NCBI RefSeq assembly: GCF_001952075.1
Contig: NZ_LXYU01000002.1
Span: 62,001 to 126,000, forward strand
Length of the DNA stretch: 64,000 nt
Reading direction: 5' to 3'
DNA from: Ditibartonella apis
GTDB lineage: Bacteria; Pseudomonadota; Alphaproteobacteria; Rhizobiales; Rhizobiaceae
Shown here: one piece after another, positions 56,013-64,000 of the stretch
Numbering within the stretch: position 1 is the first letter of the stretch
Layout of the letters: every line of letters starts with the position of its first letter
Translations under genes and position numbers: made by a program
The notes under the pieces: model-generated
Database searches by the model: none
Seen by the model: only the letters and a program-made list of their open reading frames with translations
What the model was told of the DNA's origin: nothing

Positions 56013-56119
56013 AGTCTGATTTGAATGTAAATCGTTAGAGGATTTCGATCTCTACGAATCGATTCGAAAACACTTATTGTCTGTGGATTTTCTAAAATCT
56101 ATCAGCGTCTTGATATATC

Positions 56120-57082
56120 TTATTTTTCGGAAACTTTTTTAAGTTCGATAATAGTTTCTTTTGTTTGTCTTTGTTTTTTCATTGAAAGGCTCGCTGCGGT
56201 ATAAATGACGAGGCCCAACCAGATCAATGAAAAGGCAAAGAGTTGCACTGGCGAAAAGGGCTCGTGAAAAACAAAAATTGCGATCAAAAATAGAAATGTC
56301 GGCGTCAGATATTGCATAAGCCCCAATGTCGTCAAATTCAGCATCTTGGCACCGACTGCAAACAGAATAAACGGAATTGCAGTAAAGGGACCGGCCAAAA
56401 CGAGCAATCCCGCATCTTCCCATGTACTGTGGAAGAAATAATCCTCGCCCGTTGCGATAAAATATCCACATCCAATAAGCGCCGGTATGGTCATAATCAA
56501 TGTTTCAAGTGCAAACCCTTCGGTAGGTCCAATAGGCAAGGACTTCCTGAAAAAAGCATAAAATCCGAAAGTCACCGGTAATAATATTGCGACCCAAGGT
56601 AGGCCACCAGCGTTTATTGTCAAAATGAAAACAGCGACAAAAGCGAGTGCAATTGAAAACCATTGCCATGGATTCAAGCGTTCATGTAGAAAAACAAGTG
56701 CCAGCATGACATTGACCAAAGGATTTATATAATAACCGAGCGCTGCATCAACAGCGTGGTTATTGGCGATCGCCCAAATGTAAATGCTCCAATTGGCCGT
56801 AATCAGCGCCGATGTAAGGAACGCCATAGCCACCATTTTCGGCTGCATTAATGCATCCCGAAGGGCATGCATGTGCCCGATCACAATAATGATGCCAAGT
56901 GCGATAGGAAGCGACCACAAAACGCGATAAACAACCACTTCCATGACCGGAATATGAGCTACTGCCTTCATATAAAGCGGAAAGATGCCCCAAATGACAT
57001 AGGCACCAAGTGCCGCGAAAAAGCCTGAAATATTGGCCGGAAATATCTTGCTCTCTTTCAAAACAGGCTTTTTCATAAGCAT
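56120..57082 (-). CDS. rarD: RarD-type EamA transporter
   Basis: A 320-residue permease with ten helices. It opens with GFFAALGAYVIWGIFPLYMKAV, and carries YRVLWSLP and the NHAVDAALGYYINPLVNVMLALVFLHERL block typical of RarD. Named for chloramphenicol sensitivity in E. coli; natural substrate uncertain. ATG 57076 is an alternative start. It is 38 bases downstream of the DUF421 gene and probably in the cysS transcript. Confidence 0.9.
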   Translation of the reverse strand: MLMKKPVLKESKIFPANISGFFAALGAYVIWGIFPLYMKAVAHIPVMEVVVYRVLWSLPIALGIIIVIGHMHALRDALMQPKMVAMAFLTSALITANWSIYIWAIANNHAVDAALGYYINPLVNVMLALVFLHERLNPWQWFSIALAFVAVFILTINAGGLPWVAILLPVTFGFYAFFRKSLPIGPTEGFALETLIMTIPALIGCGYFIATGEDYFFHSTWEDAGLLVLAGPFTAIPFILFAVGAKMLNLTTLGLMQYLTPTFLFLIAIFVFHEPFSPVQLFAFSLIWLGLVIYTAASLSMKKQRQTKETIIELKKVSEK

Positions 57083-57120
57083 TTGTCAAACGGTCCCGCT
57101 CTTTTCGATTCTCATAAAAA

Positions 57121-57789
57121 TCAGGAAGTTGTCCCTCTGACAATAAAAAGTCCAGTACGCGTTCTGCCATTCCGGCTTTTTTCCTCGTACCATTCGGCGG
57201 CATAGATATCGTCAATGGCAACTTTTTTCTTCTTTAATTGCTCTTCAAGCCAGGCTTCATCTTTACCTATTTCGTCAAGACTACCATCAACAATGCTGCC
57301 ATTCTTGACGACAAGCGTTGCATTTTTTCCTTCTTCCTTGCGGATAACCGAGAGACTTCCATTCGATTCAAGACGCGCGAAAGCAACTTCATGAAGTGCA
57401 CAGCCCTTGATTCTGAGCATAGTTGCAAAGTCGTTGACATCGATATTGAGCCGCTTGATTTCATCCATCTGGAATTTTCCGTCAAGCACCAATGCAACAT
57501 CACCACCCGCTACAAGATTATGAAAAAATACCGAATGACGACGGAGATAATTCAAACCGATGACGAGTAGCTGCCAGATAATCAAAACAATCAATAACTG
57601 GATAACAGTGATTTTCGGATTATAGATGACACCGCCTATAATACCGCCCATCACAAAATTGCTGATCAAATCGGTCGGTGTCATTTGACTGAGACTTCCA
57701 CGACCACTTGTTCTCAGTACCAGCAAAAATACTGCAAGTCCTATAAAAAGTTTGAGTGCCACATAGCCATAACCCAAAAGGTAATCCAT
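57121..57789 (-). CDS. DUF421 (YetF-type) membrane protein
   Basis: A 222-residue protein with three N-terminal helices (about 7-85) and a cytoplasmic alpha-beta part. Typical family patches: RTSGRGSLSQMTPTDLISNFVMGGIIGG, and LVLDGKFQMDEIKRLNIDVNDFATMLRIKG. In spore formers related YetF/Spo5AE-like proteins act with lipid or germination functions, but the role in Proteobacteria is unknown. It lies between cysS and rarD on the same strand. Confidence 0.85.
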   Translation of the reverse strand: MDYLLGYGYVALKLFIGLAVFLLVLRTSGRGSLSQMTPTDLISNFVMGGIIGGVIYNPKITVIQLLIVLIIWQLLVIGLNYLRRHSVFFHNLVAGGDVALVLDGKFQMDEIKRLNIDVNDFATMLRIKGCALHEVAFARLESNGSLSVIRKEEGKNATLVVKNGSIVDGSLDEIGKDEAWLEEQLKKKKVAIDDIYAAEWYEEKSRNGRTRTGLFIVRGTTS

Positions 57790-57834
57790 TCGTTACACCT
57801 TCTTCATCATTGCCAGTGGCGAATTCTGGCGGGA

Positions 57835-59340
57835 TTAATGTTTGATTTCCCAATGTGTCACGCGTTCGCCTGTTTGCGGATTTTTTTCGTCCCTCAGCAA
57901 TATGTTTTTCTTCCCAAGCTCGTCTCTGATCCGATCGGCCTCAGCCCAGTTTTTGTCTTTGATAAATGACAAGCGTTTGGCAATTTGGTTCTCGACATAC
58001 TCGCTATCTATCCCGCTTTGTCTATTAAACAGTGAACAGTCTTCGTCATCCAGCCAATCATCATGCAACAACCCCATGAGCTCCATGCCGGATTTGAGTG
58101 CTTTAGCATCCTGCGATTTATAATATTGGCGTAAATAGGTGATGGCACTCCAGCAATTGAGATCCTCTCCCAGAGCATCGACAACCTCCTCACTTGCCGG
58201 TGTTCTATCCGATGAACGAATTTTTTGCTGACGCAACAGTTCATACCAGCGATAGAGTTCGCTACTTGATTCCGCAAGGCGCTGGGCTGTCCAGTTTAAC
58301 GGTTCACGATAATGCGTTTGCAACATGGAAAGGCGCGCACTCAAGCCCACCCATTGGTTGCGCAATTTTTCGTCATTTTGCGAAGAAATTTCATCAAGGC
58401 TGGTTTCCAACACATCATGAATGGTGATGAAATTGCCCAGACTTTTGGACATTTTCTGTCCTTCGACCTGAAGAAAACCGTTATGCATCCACAAATTTGC
58501 CATGCGCTCTGTTCCAAAGGCCGAACAGCTTTGAGCAATCTCGTTTTCATGATGGGGAAAAACCAGATCGATCCCGCCGCCATGAATATCGAAAATATTA
58601 TTTTCCGGATTATCGCATTGAAGCCCCCCACCAAAAGGCACCAACAATTTTGCCATAGACATTGCGGAACATTCAATGTGCCAACCCGGACGCCCTTTGA
58701 CTTTAATTCCGGCAGGAGAAGTCCAACCCGGTTCCCCCTCTTTCGAGGGCTTCCACAAAACAAAATCCATTTCGTCCCGCTTATAGGCAGCGACATCAAC
58801 ACGGGCACCTGCCAACATTTCGTCAAGCGACCGGTGTGCCAAGGCACCATAACGAGGATGATTTCCCATACTAGAAACAGAAAATAGCACATGATCTTCG
58901 GCAACATAAGCATGACCACGCTCGATCAGACGTTCAATCATTGCGCGCATATTATCAAGATTATCCGTTGCACGGGGCTGCGTTGTAGGAGATAAGCAGC
59001 CAAGCGCTGCCACGTCTTCCTGAAACTGCTTGTTGGTTTTATCTGTCAGAATGCGGATGGCATCGTTTAACGGAACATCCGGATAATCGCGCACAGCGCG
59101 TGCGTTGATTTTGTCATCCACATCGGTAATGTTACGGGCATAAATGACATGATCTTTGCCATAGACGTGACGCAGCAAGCGAAACAACACGTCAAAAACC
59201 ACGACCGGACGCGCATTGCCGATATGGGCATAATCATAAACGGTAGGGCCGCAAACATATAAGCGCACCTTATTGGCATCAATCGGATGGAAATTCTCTT
59301 TTGTTCTGGTCAACGTGTTATAAAAATGCAAATTGGTCAT
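57835..59340 (-). CDS. cysS: Cysteinyl-tRNA synthetase
   Basis: CysS charges tRNA-Cys. From ATG 59340 it has 501 residues. Class I motifs are clear: [18 protein letters not shown] (HIGH box, zinc Cys nearby) and [11 protein letters not shown] (KMSKS). Zinc ligands Cys, Cys, His, Glu appear in ECSAMS and [11 protein letters not shown]. Length is a little above the E. coli enzyme. It leads a minus-strand set with the DUF421 and rarD genes. Confidence 0.97.
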   Translation of the reverse strand: MTNLHFYNTLTRTKENFHPIDANKVRLYVCGPTVYDYAHIGNARPVVVFDVLFRLLRHVYGKDHVIYARNITDVDDKINARAVRDYPDVPLNDAIRILTDKTNKQFQEDVAALGCLSPTTQPRATDNLDNMRAMIERLIERGHAYVAEDHVLFSVSSMGNHPRYGALAHRSLDEMLAGARVDVAAYKRDEMDFVLWKPSKEGEPGWTSPAGIKVKGRPGWHIECSAMSMAKLLVPFGGGLQCDNPENNIFDIHGGGIDLVFPHHENEIAQSCSAFGTERMANLWMHNGFLQVEGQKMSKSLGNFITIHDVLETSLDEISSQNDEKLRNQWVGLSARLSMLQTHYREPLNWTAQRLAESSSELYRWYELLRQQKIRSSDRTPASEEVVDALGEDLNCWSAITYLRQYYKSQDAKALKSGMELMGLLHDDWLDDEDCSLFNRQSGIDSEYVENQIAKRLSFIKDKNWAEADRIRDELGKKNILLRDEKNPQTGERVTHWEIKH

Positions 59341-59442
59341 CAATAATCTTTCATCTGTCAGGAAACGCCGGCACCTTGGAAATTCATTTAAAAACGGTCA
59401 AGGCATTTACCCTTATTATGCTTAAATATCTCGCTTGGGCAT

Positions 59443-60249
59443 TTAGAAAAGGTCAAACTGGTCTTTATTCTTTAAAGTTTTCCCCTGCTTTTCAACCTGC
59501 TGTTTTCGAACTTTATCAGTTTGCGTACCGCGTTTGTTTTTTTGCTCTTCGTTAACGACCAAACGGTCTTTCACGTCTTTGCCAAAATAGGCAGCATTAT
59601 TGATTTTATCGGATACGGGGTAAACATAAAGGTGTTCGGCTGGCGTATTTTTTAGAATATCCATAACATCAGCGGGTCGAAAATTCCGGCAATCGAGCCA
59701 TCTATCAACATCTTCCCGCCGGACAATGACAGGCATACGATGGTGGATTTCTGCAAGTGGCGATTTTGCTTCTGTTGTCAAAATAGCAGCGGTATCAATC
59801 TGCGAGCCTTCGCGACCATTCCAGGTTTCCATAAGGCCGGCAAAACCGATGATAGAATGATCATCAAATGAAGCGTGATAGGGTTGTGACCTACCGAGAG
59901 ACTGTTTTTTCCATTCATAGAAACCTGTCGCCGGAATAATGACACGGTGATGGCGAAGCGCATTCGTAAACGACTTTTTCAGCGCCACTGTTTCGGAACG
60001 TATATTGAATGTTAGCGGCCATTGATCAGGATTTTTCGTCCAGCCCGGAATAAACCCCCAGCGTACCAGCAAGGCATCATGTTTGGGTTTGTTCGACAAA
60101 GTATCGCGATAGGCTTCAGGCGCCTTGATTACCAAAATCGGTTGCGTCGGCGCAATATTATAGCGTTTCGGGAAATCTTCTTCTATCCAAGCATCAAAAG
60201 CATTGGCAACCTTGTTTTTCGATGCATCAAGCTCATACCGCCCACACAT
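59443..60249 (-). CDS. SOS response-associated peptidase (SRAP/YedK)
   Basis: A 268-residue HMCES-like protein that forms a covalent link to abasic sites in single-stranded DNA through Cys2 after loss of Met1. It starts MCGRYELDA and shows NIRSETV, PATGFYEWKK (catalytic Glu region) and HHRMPVIV with the active His. A charged Lys/Gln-rich tail of about 45 residues ends in DQFDLF, which resembles a clamp-binding peptide (QxxDLF); that reading is inference. It is upstream of cysS by about 100 bases. Confidence 0.93.
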   Translation of the reverse strand: MCGRYELDASKNKVANAFDAWIEEDFPKRYNIAPTQPILVIKAPEAYRDTLSNKPKHDALLVRWGFIPGWTKNPDQWPLTFNIRSETVALKKSFTNALRHHRVIIPATGFYEWKKQSLGRSQPYHASFDDHSIIGFAGLMETWNGREGSQIDTAAILTTEAKSPLAEIHHRMPVIVRREDVDRWLDCRNFRPADVMDILKNTPAEHLYVYPVSDKINNAAYFGKDVKDRLVVNEEQKNKRGTQTDKVRKQQVEKQGKTLKNKDQFDLF

Positions 60250-60600
60250 AGCTACCCTTCTTAATTCATCAGTTTAAAGTTGTTGCGATCAAAAACCGGC
60301 TTTTCCAAACGGAAAATGGCAATTGCTGTTGCCTGAACGTTCTTACCATCACCGAAAAATATGTGTCGTAACAACAAAAGACCAATCTTTCTTCGCTGGA
60401 TAAGTCAGGAAATGTATTACCACCATAGCCGGTTCAGCCACCAAAAACAAAATATATGCTGAAGGACTTGATCGACGAAAACTCCGGCATTTCAAAATTT
60501 CCGGTTACGTTTTGGCATTGCTTATAAGCTTTGAAAAGACCTATAGAAATATCCTTATCACGATAGCTTTTTGTCTGAATAACAAAATGAGTCCGATAAC
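60250..60600. other. 351-base gap, divergent region
   Basis: Between the SRAP gene (minus) and the TIGR02301-like gene (plus). No open frame of note or clear hairpin is seen; it should hold both promoters. An LexA-type box was looked for by eye and not found. Confidence 0.45.
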
Positions 60601-60972
60601 ATGCACAAGTATTTGAAAACGCTCGTCATTATGGCTTTTCTTTTGACTTCGATACCAGCCGGTGCCGAGCAGGTACCCCAATATGATGCGAAAATGTTGC
60701 GGCTTGCCGAAATACTCGGTTCACTTCATTACTTGCGCAATCTATGCGGTCAAAAAACGCCTTTATGGCGTGACAAGATGGAAGAGCTGATCAAAGCCGA
60801 AAATCCCGCGCCAACGCGTCGTGCCCGCCTCTATGCAGCTTTTAACGATGCCTATCGTGCTTTTTCAGATAATTATCATACATGCACAAAAGCAGCCGTT
60901 GATGCTGACCGCCGTTATATCAAGGAAGGAACAGCCCTTTCACATGAACTTTTGAACCGTTACGGCAATTAA
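60601..60972 (+). CDS. Small exported protein resembling TIGR02301
   Basis: A 123-residue protein with a signal peptide (MHKYLKTLVIMAFLLTSIPAGAEQ). The mature part has RLAEILGSLHYLRNLCGQ, then WRDKMEELIKAE and a second Cys in YHTCTKA, giving a likely disulfide. The pattern resembles the TIGR02301 family, which I recall as restricted to this bacterial order; no function is known. Confidence 0.75.
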   Translation: MHKYLKTLVIMAFLLTSIPAGAEQVPQYDAKMLRLAEILGSLHYLRNLCGQKTPLWRDKMEELIKAENPAPTRRARLYAAFNDAYRAFSDNYHTCTKAAVDADRRYIKEGTALSHELLNRYGN

Positions 60973-61055
60973 CCTTTTTTGACTATTAAGACTGACAGCG
61001 AACAAAATTATGATAATGTGGCGTCCTGAACAGCACAGATAAAACGAGTTCATTG

Positions 61056-61313
61056 ATGAGCCAATCGAATACTGATCTTTCGGCCATTATTGCTGAAGAA
61101 CAAAAACATGTAGCCCATGAATTTCAATCGGAAGCGTGGGTCGGCGGTATTTCCAATGGTATTGAACCTGAAATCCTCGCCGAAGCTGCTTTTGATACCG
61201 CGCTTAAATATTTGTTAAAAGCGCGTAACGAAAAACAGGTGCTCGATTTTTTATCCCATATGCGCGACAAAGTGGTAATGGGTGAACTTAGCGATCATAA
61301 AACGATTCAATAA
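61056..61313 (+). CDS. Small acidic cytoplasmic protein, unknown
   Basis: Eighty-five residues from ATG 61056: MSQSNTDLSAIIAEEQKHVAHEF. It is mostly helical with an Ala/Glu-rich centre (ILAEAAFDTALKYLLKAR) and no signal peptide. I do not recognise it. It lies 14 bases before the next gene, so they are likely co-expressed. Confidence 0.65.
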   Translation: MSQSNTDLSAIIAEEQKHVAHEFQSEAWVGGISNGIEPEILAEAAFDTALKYLLKARNEKQVLDFLSHMRDKVVMGELSDHKTIQ

Positions 61314-61327
61314 AGGATTTTATTTCA

Positions 61328-61996
61328 TTGAAATCATTTGTTTTTTGCTTGCTCTTGGGGGCTTTGTCACTTTATTCACCTGTTGCCAATTCTGTCAACG
61401 TCGCATCAACGGATTTAACTGATGACACTTTAAAAGTGCACACCGACGTACCGAAAGTCGATGACGCTGCTAACCCTATTCCATTACCGGAAGCAAAGAA
61501 AAGCAAAAGTGCAAACAGCAATGATACCCCGCCAAAGGTGGAATACGACATTGAAAAACTGCCCGCGCCAGTAAAACTGATGCGACAAAAAATTATTGAT
61601 GCGGCAAAAAGTGGTGACGTCAACAATCTGAAACCATTGTTGGGCACAAGTAGTGACCCGACGCAACTTTCCGTTTCAGATAATGTCAAAGATCCGATCG
61701 ATTATATCAAAAAGCTTTCCGGCGATGGTGATGGCCTTGAAACCATGGCTATCATGATTGACCTTCTCAATTCCGGTTATGTGCATCTTGACGAGGAAGA
61801 CGACGAGGAAATTTACGTCTGGCCCTATTTCGTTGCCATGCCAATTGATAAGCTTACAAAGCCCCAGCTTGTCGAGTTGTTCCAGATTATGACGGCCGGT
61901 GACCTTGAAGAAATGAAAGAAATCGGCACATATTCTTTTTTCAGAATTGGCATTACGCCCGACGGCAAATGGCGGTTTTTCATCACCGGTGACTAA
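61328..61996 (+). CDS. Exported protein of unknown function
   Basis: A 222-residue protein starting at TTG 61328 with a ribosome site (AAAGGA) ten bases upstream; the residues right after it form a signal peptide (KSFVFCLLLGALSLYSPVANS). A Lys/Asp/Ser-rich linker follows to about residue 75. The rest is acidic and helical, with ankyrin-like character at residues 90-150 (IIDAAKSGDVNNLKPLLG), then DEEDDEEIYVWPYF and a C-terminal strand. No known family identified. Confidence 0.75.
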   Translation: MKSFVFCLLLGALSLYSPVANSVNVASTDLTDDTLKVHTDVPKVDDAANPIPLPEAKKSKSANSNDTPPKVEYDIEKLPAPVKLMRQKIIDAAKSGDVNNLKPLLGTSSDPTQLSVSDNVKDPIDYIKKLSGDGDGLETMAIMIDLLNSGYVHLDEEDDEEIYVWPYFVAMPIDKLTKPQLVELFQIMTAGDLEEMKEIGTYSFFRIGITPDGKWRFFITGD

Positions 61997-62090
61997 TCGT
62001 TTTCGTCAATTACTTGAGCAGTGATTATTTTAAGACGGCGCGCTTCAATTTCACAAAACTCACCGTTCCATTCATTAGTGATCATTGCTT

Positions 62091-62795
62091 TTAAGATTTC
62101 CGATTGATTGTCTTTAAAAGTTCAGGAAGATCGGAGAGCTTTTCGACCTTGAAATAGCGGCCATTGTCATCCGGTTCATCTGCCATTTCATGAACCCAGG
62201 TAATATCGTAAGGTATGTAGACTGCAAATGCGCCTGCTTCGAGAGCGGGCAGAACATCCGATTTCAACGAATTACCGACCATTGCAAATTCGTTCTTATT
62301 CACTCTGTTGCGTTTTAACAGTTCTTCATAAACGGTTTTGTCTTTATAGCTGACAATTTCAATCGCATCAAAATAGCTTTTTAATCCCGATTTTTCGAGC
62401 TTACGGCCTTGTTCGACGAGGTCGCCTTTGCTTATCAGTAGAAGACGGTAATTTTTATGAAGAGCTTCAAGCACTTCAACGACGCCGCCGATCAAATTTA
62501 CCGGTTTATCCATCAAGGATTGGCCAAGCGAAATTATCTCTTTCATCTTTGAAGACGGGATAGCCTCGTTATAAACGTGGCTTGCTGTTTCGATCATTGA
62601 AAGTGTGAATGACTTGAAACCGTAACCATAAAGACCAAGGTTACGCGCAATTGTCAAAAAAAGTGTGCTTTCAATTATTTCTTTATCGGCACAACTCCCA
62701 AGAAGCTGAACAAAATATTGTTCAGCCTCCCGAAATGTTTTCTCGTTATGCCAAAGCGTATCATCGGCATCAAGACCGACAGTTTTGATGCTCAT
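62091..62795 (-). CDS. HAD-family hydrolase
   Basis: A 234-residue haloacid-dehalogenase-fold phosphatase. Motif I is DADDTLW near residues 8-14 (nucleophile Asp8), motif II LLISKGD, and motif IV MVGNSLKSDVLPALEAG. A helical cap lies between. It resembles YjjG/pyrimidine-nucleotidase-like HADs but the substrate is unknown. It follows the amidohydrolase by nine bases, so they are probably one transcript. Confidence 0.88.
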   Translation of the reverse strand: MSIKTVGLDADDTLWHNEKTFREAEQYFVQLLGSCADKEIIESTLFLTIARNLGLYGYGFKSFTLSMIETASHVYNEAIPSSKMKEIISLGQSLMDKPVNLIGGVVEVLEALHKNYRLLLISKGDLVEQGRKLEKSGLKSYFDAIEIVSYKDKTVYEELLKRNRVNKNEFAMVGNSLKSDVLPALEAGAFAVYIPYDITWVHEMADEPDDNGRYFKVEKLSDLPELLKTINRKS

Positions 62796-62804
62796 TTTGA
62801 CGCA

Positions 62805-64000
62805 TCAATTTGTGTGATGTAGGCATTCCAGAAATTCGATCGGCTCGCCGGTCGATGGTGTAACGATTTCACCCTGCCACATAACAGTTTTCCCGCGAAT
62901 GATCGTGCCAACCGGCCACCCCTTGACCTTCTTGCCGTCATAAGGTGTCCAACCGGCCTTGGAACCGATTTGTTCGTTGCGGATAATTTCTTCACGCTTC
63001 AAATCGACAATTGTCAGATCGGCATCATATCCGGCCGCAATGCGCCCCTTCCGGCTGATACCGAAAACACGATTGGGACCATGAGAAGTAAGATCGACAA
63101 AGCGTTCCAGCGAAAGCCTGCCAGCGTTGACATGGTCAAGCATAATGGCTGCTGTGGTCTGCACACCGGTCATACCGGAAGGAGAAGCCGGATAAGTTTT
63201 CAGTTTTTCTTCCAATGTGTGTGGTGCATGGTCGGAACCGAGAACGTCAATAATGCCTTGTCTGACGCCATACCATATACCGGCACGATGGCGGCTTTCA
63301 CGGATTGGCGGGTTCATCTGGATGAGTGTACCAAGGCGGGCATAATCATCAGCTGTCAAAGTCAGGTGATGTTGCGTTGCTTCAAGAGTGGCAACATCCT
63401 TATGGTCTTTGAGAAACTCGATTTCCTCGGCTGTCGAAACATGAAGAACGTGAATGCGTGCACCGGTTTTATGTGCAATTTTCACGAGCCTTTTTGTGCA
63501 ACGGAGTGCTGCTTCCACGTCACGCCAGACCGGATGTGATGTTGGATCACCTTCGACACGCAAATGTTTGCGCTCATTTAGCCGTGCTTCATCTTCCGAG
63601 TGGAATGCCGCCCGACGGCGGGTGTGTTCCAGAATTTCTGTAACGCCTTCGTCATCCGCAACAAGCAGATTACCCGTTGATGACCCCATGAATACTTTGA
63701 TACCGGCAGCACCTGGTAAACGTTCAAGTTCGCCCACATCGCGGGCATTTTCATGTGTTCCACCGACCCAGAAAGCAAAGTCGCAATGCATCCGGTGGTA
63801 GCCGCGTTTCACTTTGTCGGCAAGGGCTGCCTCGCTTGTTGTCAATGGATTGGTATTCGGCATTTCAAAAACCGAGGTTACGCCGCCCAATACAGCAGAA
63901 CGCGAACCGGTTTCAAGATCTTCTTTATATTCGCCACCTGGTTCACGAAAATGCACCTGACTATCAATTATACCGGGCAGAATATGAAGTCCCTTGCAGT
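62805..64000 (-). CDS. Dihydroorotase-type amidohydrolase (5' end beyond window)
   Basis: About 398 codons of a cyclic amidohydrolase; the frame is open to the window edge. The region before codon 63956 reads CKGLHILPGIIDSQ, so GTG 63956 is internal. The first metal motif, usually D-x-H-x-H, is D-S-Q-V-H here. Other sites are intact: a Lys in GAAGIKVFMGSS (63696-63698) that could be carboxylated, His in AAFHSEDE, His in RIHVLHVST and Asp in DVLGSDHAPH. It is similar to the dihydroorotase-annotated proteins of Brucella as I remember them. Confidence 0.88.
   Translation of the reverse strand, partial: CKGLHILPGIIDSQVHFREPGGEYKEDLETGSRSAVLGGVTSVFEMPNTNPLTTSEAALADKVKRGYHRMHCDFAFWVGGTHENARDVGELERLPGAAGIKVFMGSSTGNLLVADDEGVTEILEHTRRRAAFHSEDEARLNERKHLRVEGDPTSHPVWRDVEAALRCTKRLVKIAHKTGARIHVLHVSTAEEIEFLKDHKDVATLEATQHHLTLTADDYARLGTLIQMNPPIRESRHRAGIWYGVRQGIIDVLGSDHAPHTLEEKLKTYPASPSGMTGVQTTAAIMLDHVNAGRLSLERFVDLTSHGPNRVFGISRKGRIAAGYDADLTIVDLKREEIIRNEQIGSKAGWTPYDGKKVKGWPVGTIIRGKTVMWQGEIVTPSTGEPIEFLECLHHTN

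Noticed and set aside
56055..56066. Twelve-base palindrome CGAATCGATTCG between the LOG and rarD genes
   Set aside because: Too short and without a loop or T-run to call an operator or terminator.
58341..58919. Open frame of 192 codons on the same strand as cysS in another frame
   Set aside because: Entirely inside cysS, whose HIGH and KMSKS motifs are in the main frame; Cys/Trp-rich shadow.
1..64000. CRISPR arrays, insertion sequences, phage genes, tRNA or rRNA genes
   Set aside because: Read for spaced direct repeats, transposases, integrases and cloverleaf sequences; none seen by eye.

Overview
The window is a gene-dense stretch of an alphaproteobacterial chromosome, order Hyphomicrobiales (Rhizobiales). 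Three neighbourhoods point there: nagZ-scpA-scpB-tatA-tatB-tatC; pepA divergent from lptF-lptG-lptD-surA-pdxA-rsmA; and fabD-fabG-acpP-fabF-mltG-yicC-gmk, together with rpsF-rpsR-DUF2232-rplI, dnaB-radA and pssA-psd. By eye the base composition is moderate (roughly mid-40s % GC, not computed). That is lower than Brucella or Rhizobium and higher than the classic blood-borne Bartonella. My best guess is a Bartonellaceae member, perhaps an insect-gut lineage, but this is inference and was not tested by any search.

Layout. 1-7826 (minus): the Tat translocase, condensin accessory genes scpA/scpB, nagZ, a cytoplasmic molybdopterin oxidoreductase and an EamA permease. 8112-10306 (plus): an L,D-transpeptidase lipoprotein, rlmJ and a small secreted cysteine protein. 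10307-11015 has no intact gene but may hold a decayed one. 11016-16398 (plus): a pteridine-reductase-like SDR, uvrC, pgsA, moaD, moaE and a YbaY-META fusion protein. Then come ndk (minus), an ABC-F ATPase (plus), an AT-rich gap and an MHS-type transporter (plus). 20966-23328 (minus): pepA-holC and two small membrane proteins, coupled end to end. 23672-31233 (plus): the LPS-export and outer-membrane operon lptF-lptG-lptD-surA followed by pdxA-rsmA. 31475-39667 (minus): gmk, yicC, mltG, the fatty-acid synthesis cluster and a PAP2 phosphatase. 39965-50298 (plus): ribosomal genes, cfa, dnaB, radA, cvpA, purF and an SDR. 50734-55286 (minus): pssA, psd, an Atm1-type ABC exporter and a LysM protein. 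The remainder holds a LOG-family gene, rarD, a DUF421 protein, cysS, a SRAP protein, three poorly known genes, a HAD phosphatase and the C-terminal part of a dihydroorotase-type amidohydrolase.

Much of the content serves the cell envelope: phospholipid synthesis (pgsA, pssA, psd, cfa, fab genes), LPS export (lptF/G/D), murein (nagZ, mltG, L,D-transpeptidase) and protein export (tat, surA). A second theme is information processing (uvrC, dnaB, radA, holC, rsmA, rlmJ, ribosomal proteins). moaD/moaE and the molybdopterin enzyme form a small molybdenum theme.

I see no phage, insertion sequence, CRISPR array, tRNA or rRNA. No clearly new multi-gene system is evident. The best leads are a predicted ribosome-site-sequestering structure before rpsF, the D-Y-K (PTR1-like) active site of the SDR before uvrC, a Gln in the metal motif of the amidohydrolase, a four-gene overlapping chain at pepA, a LysM protein translationally coupled to an ABC exporter, and a possible decayed gene at 10400-10762.
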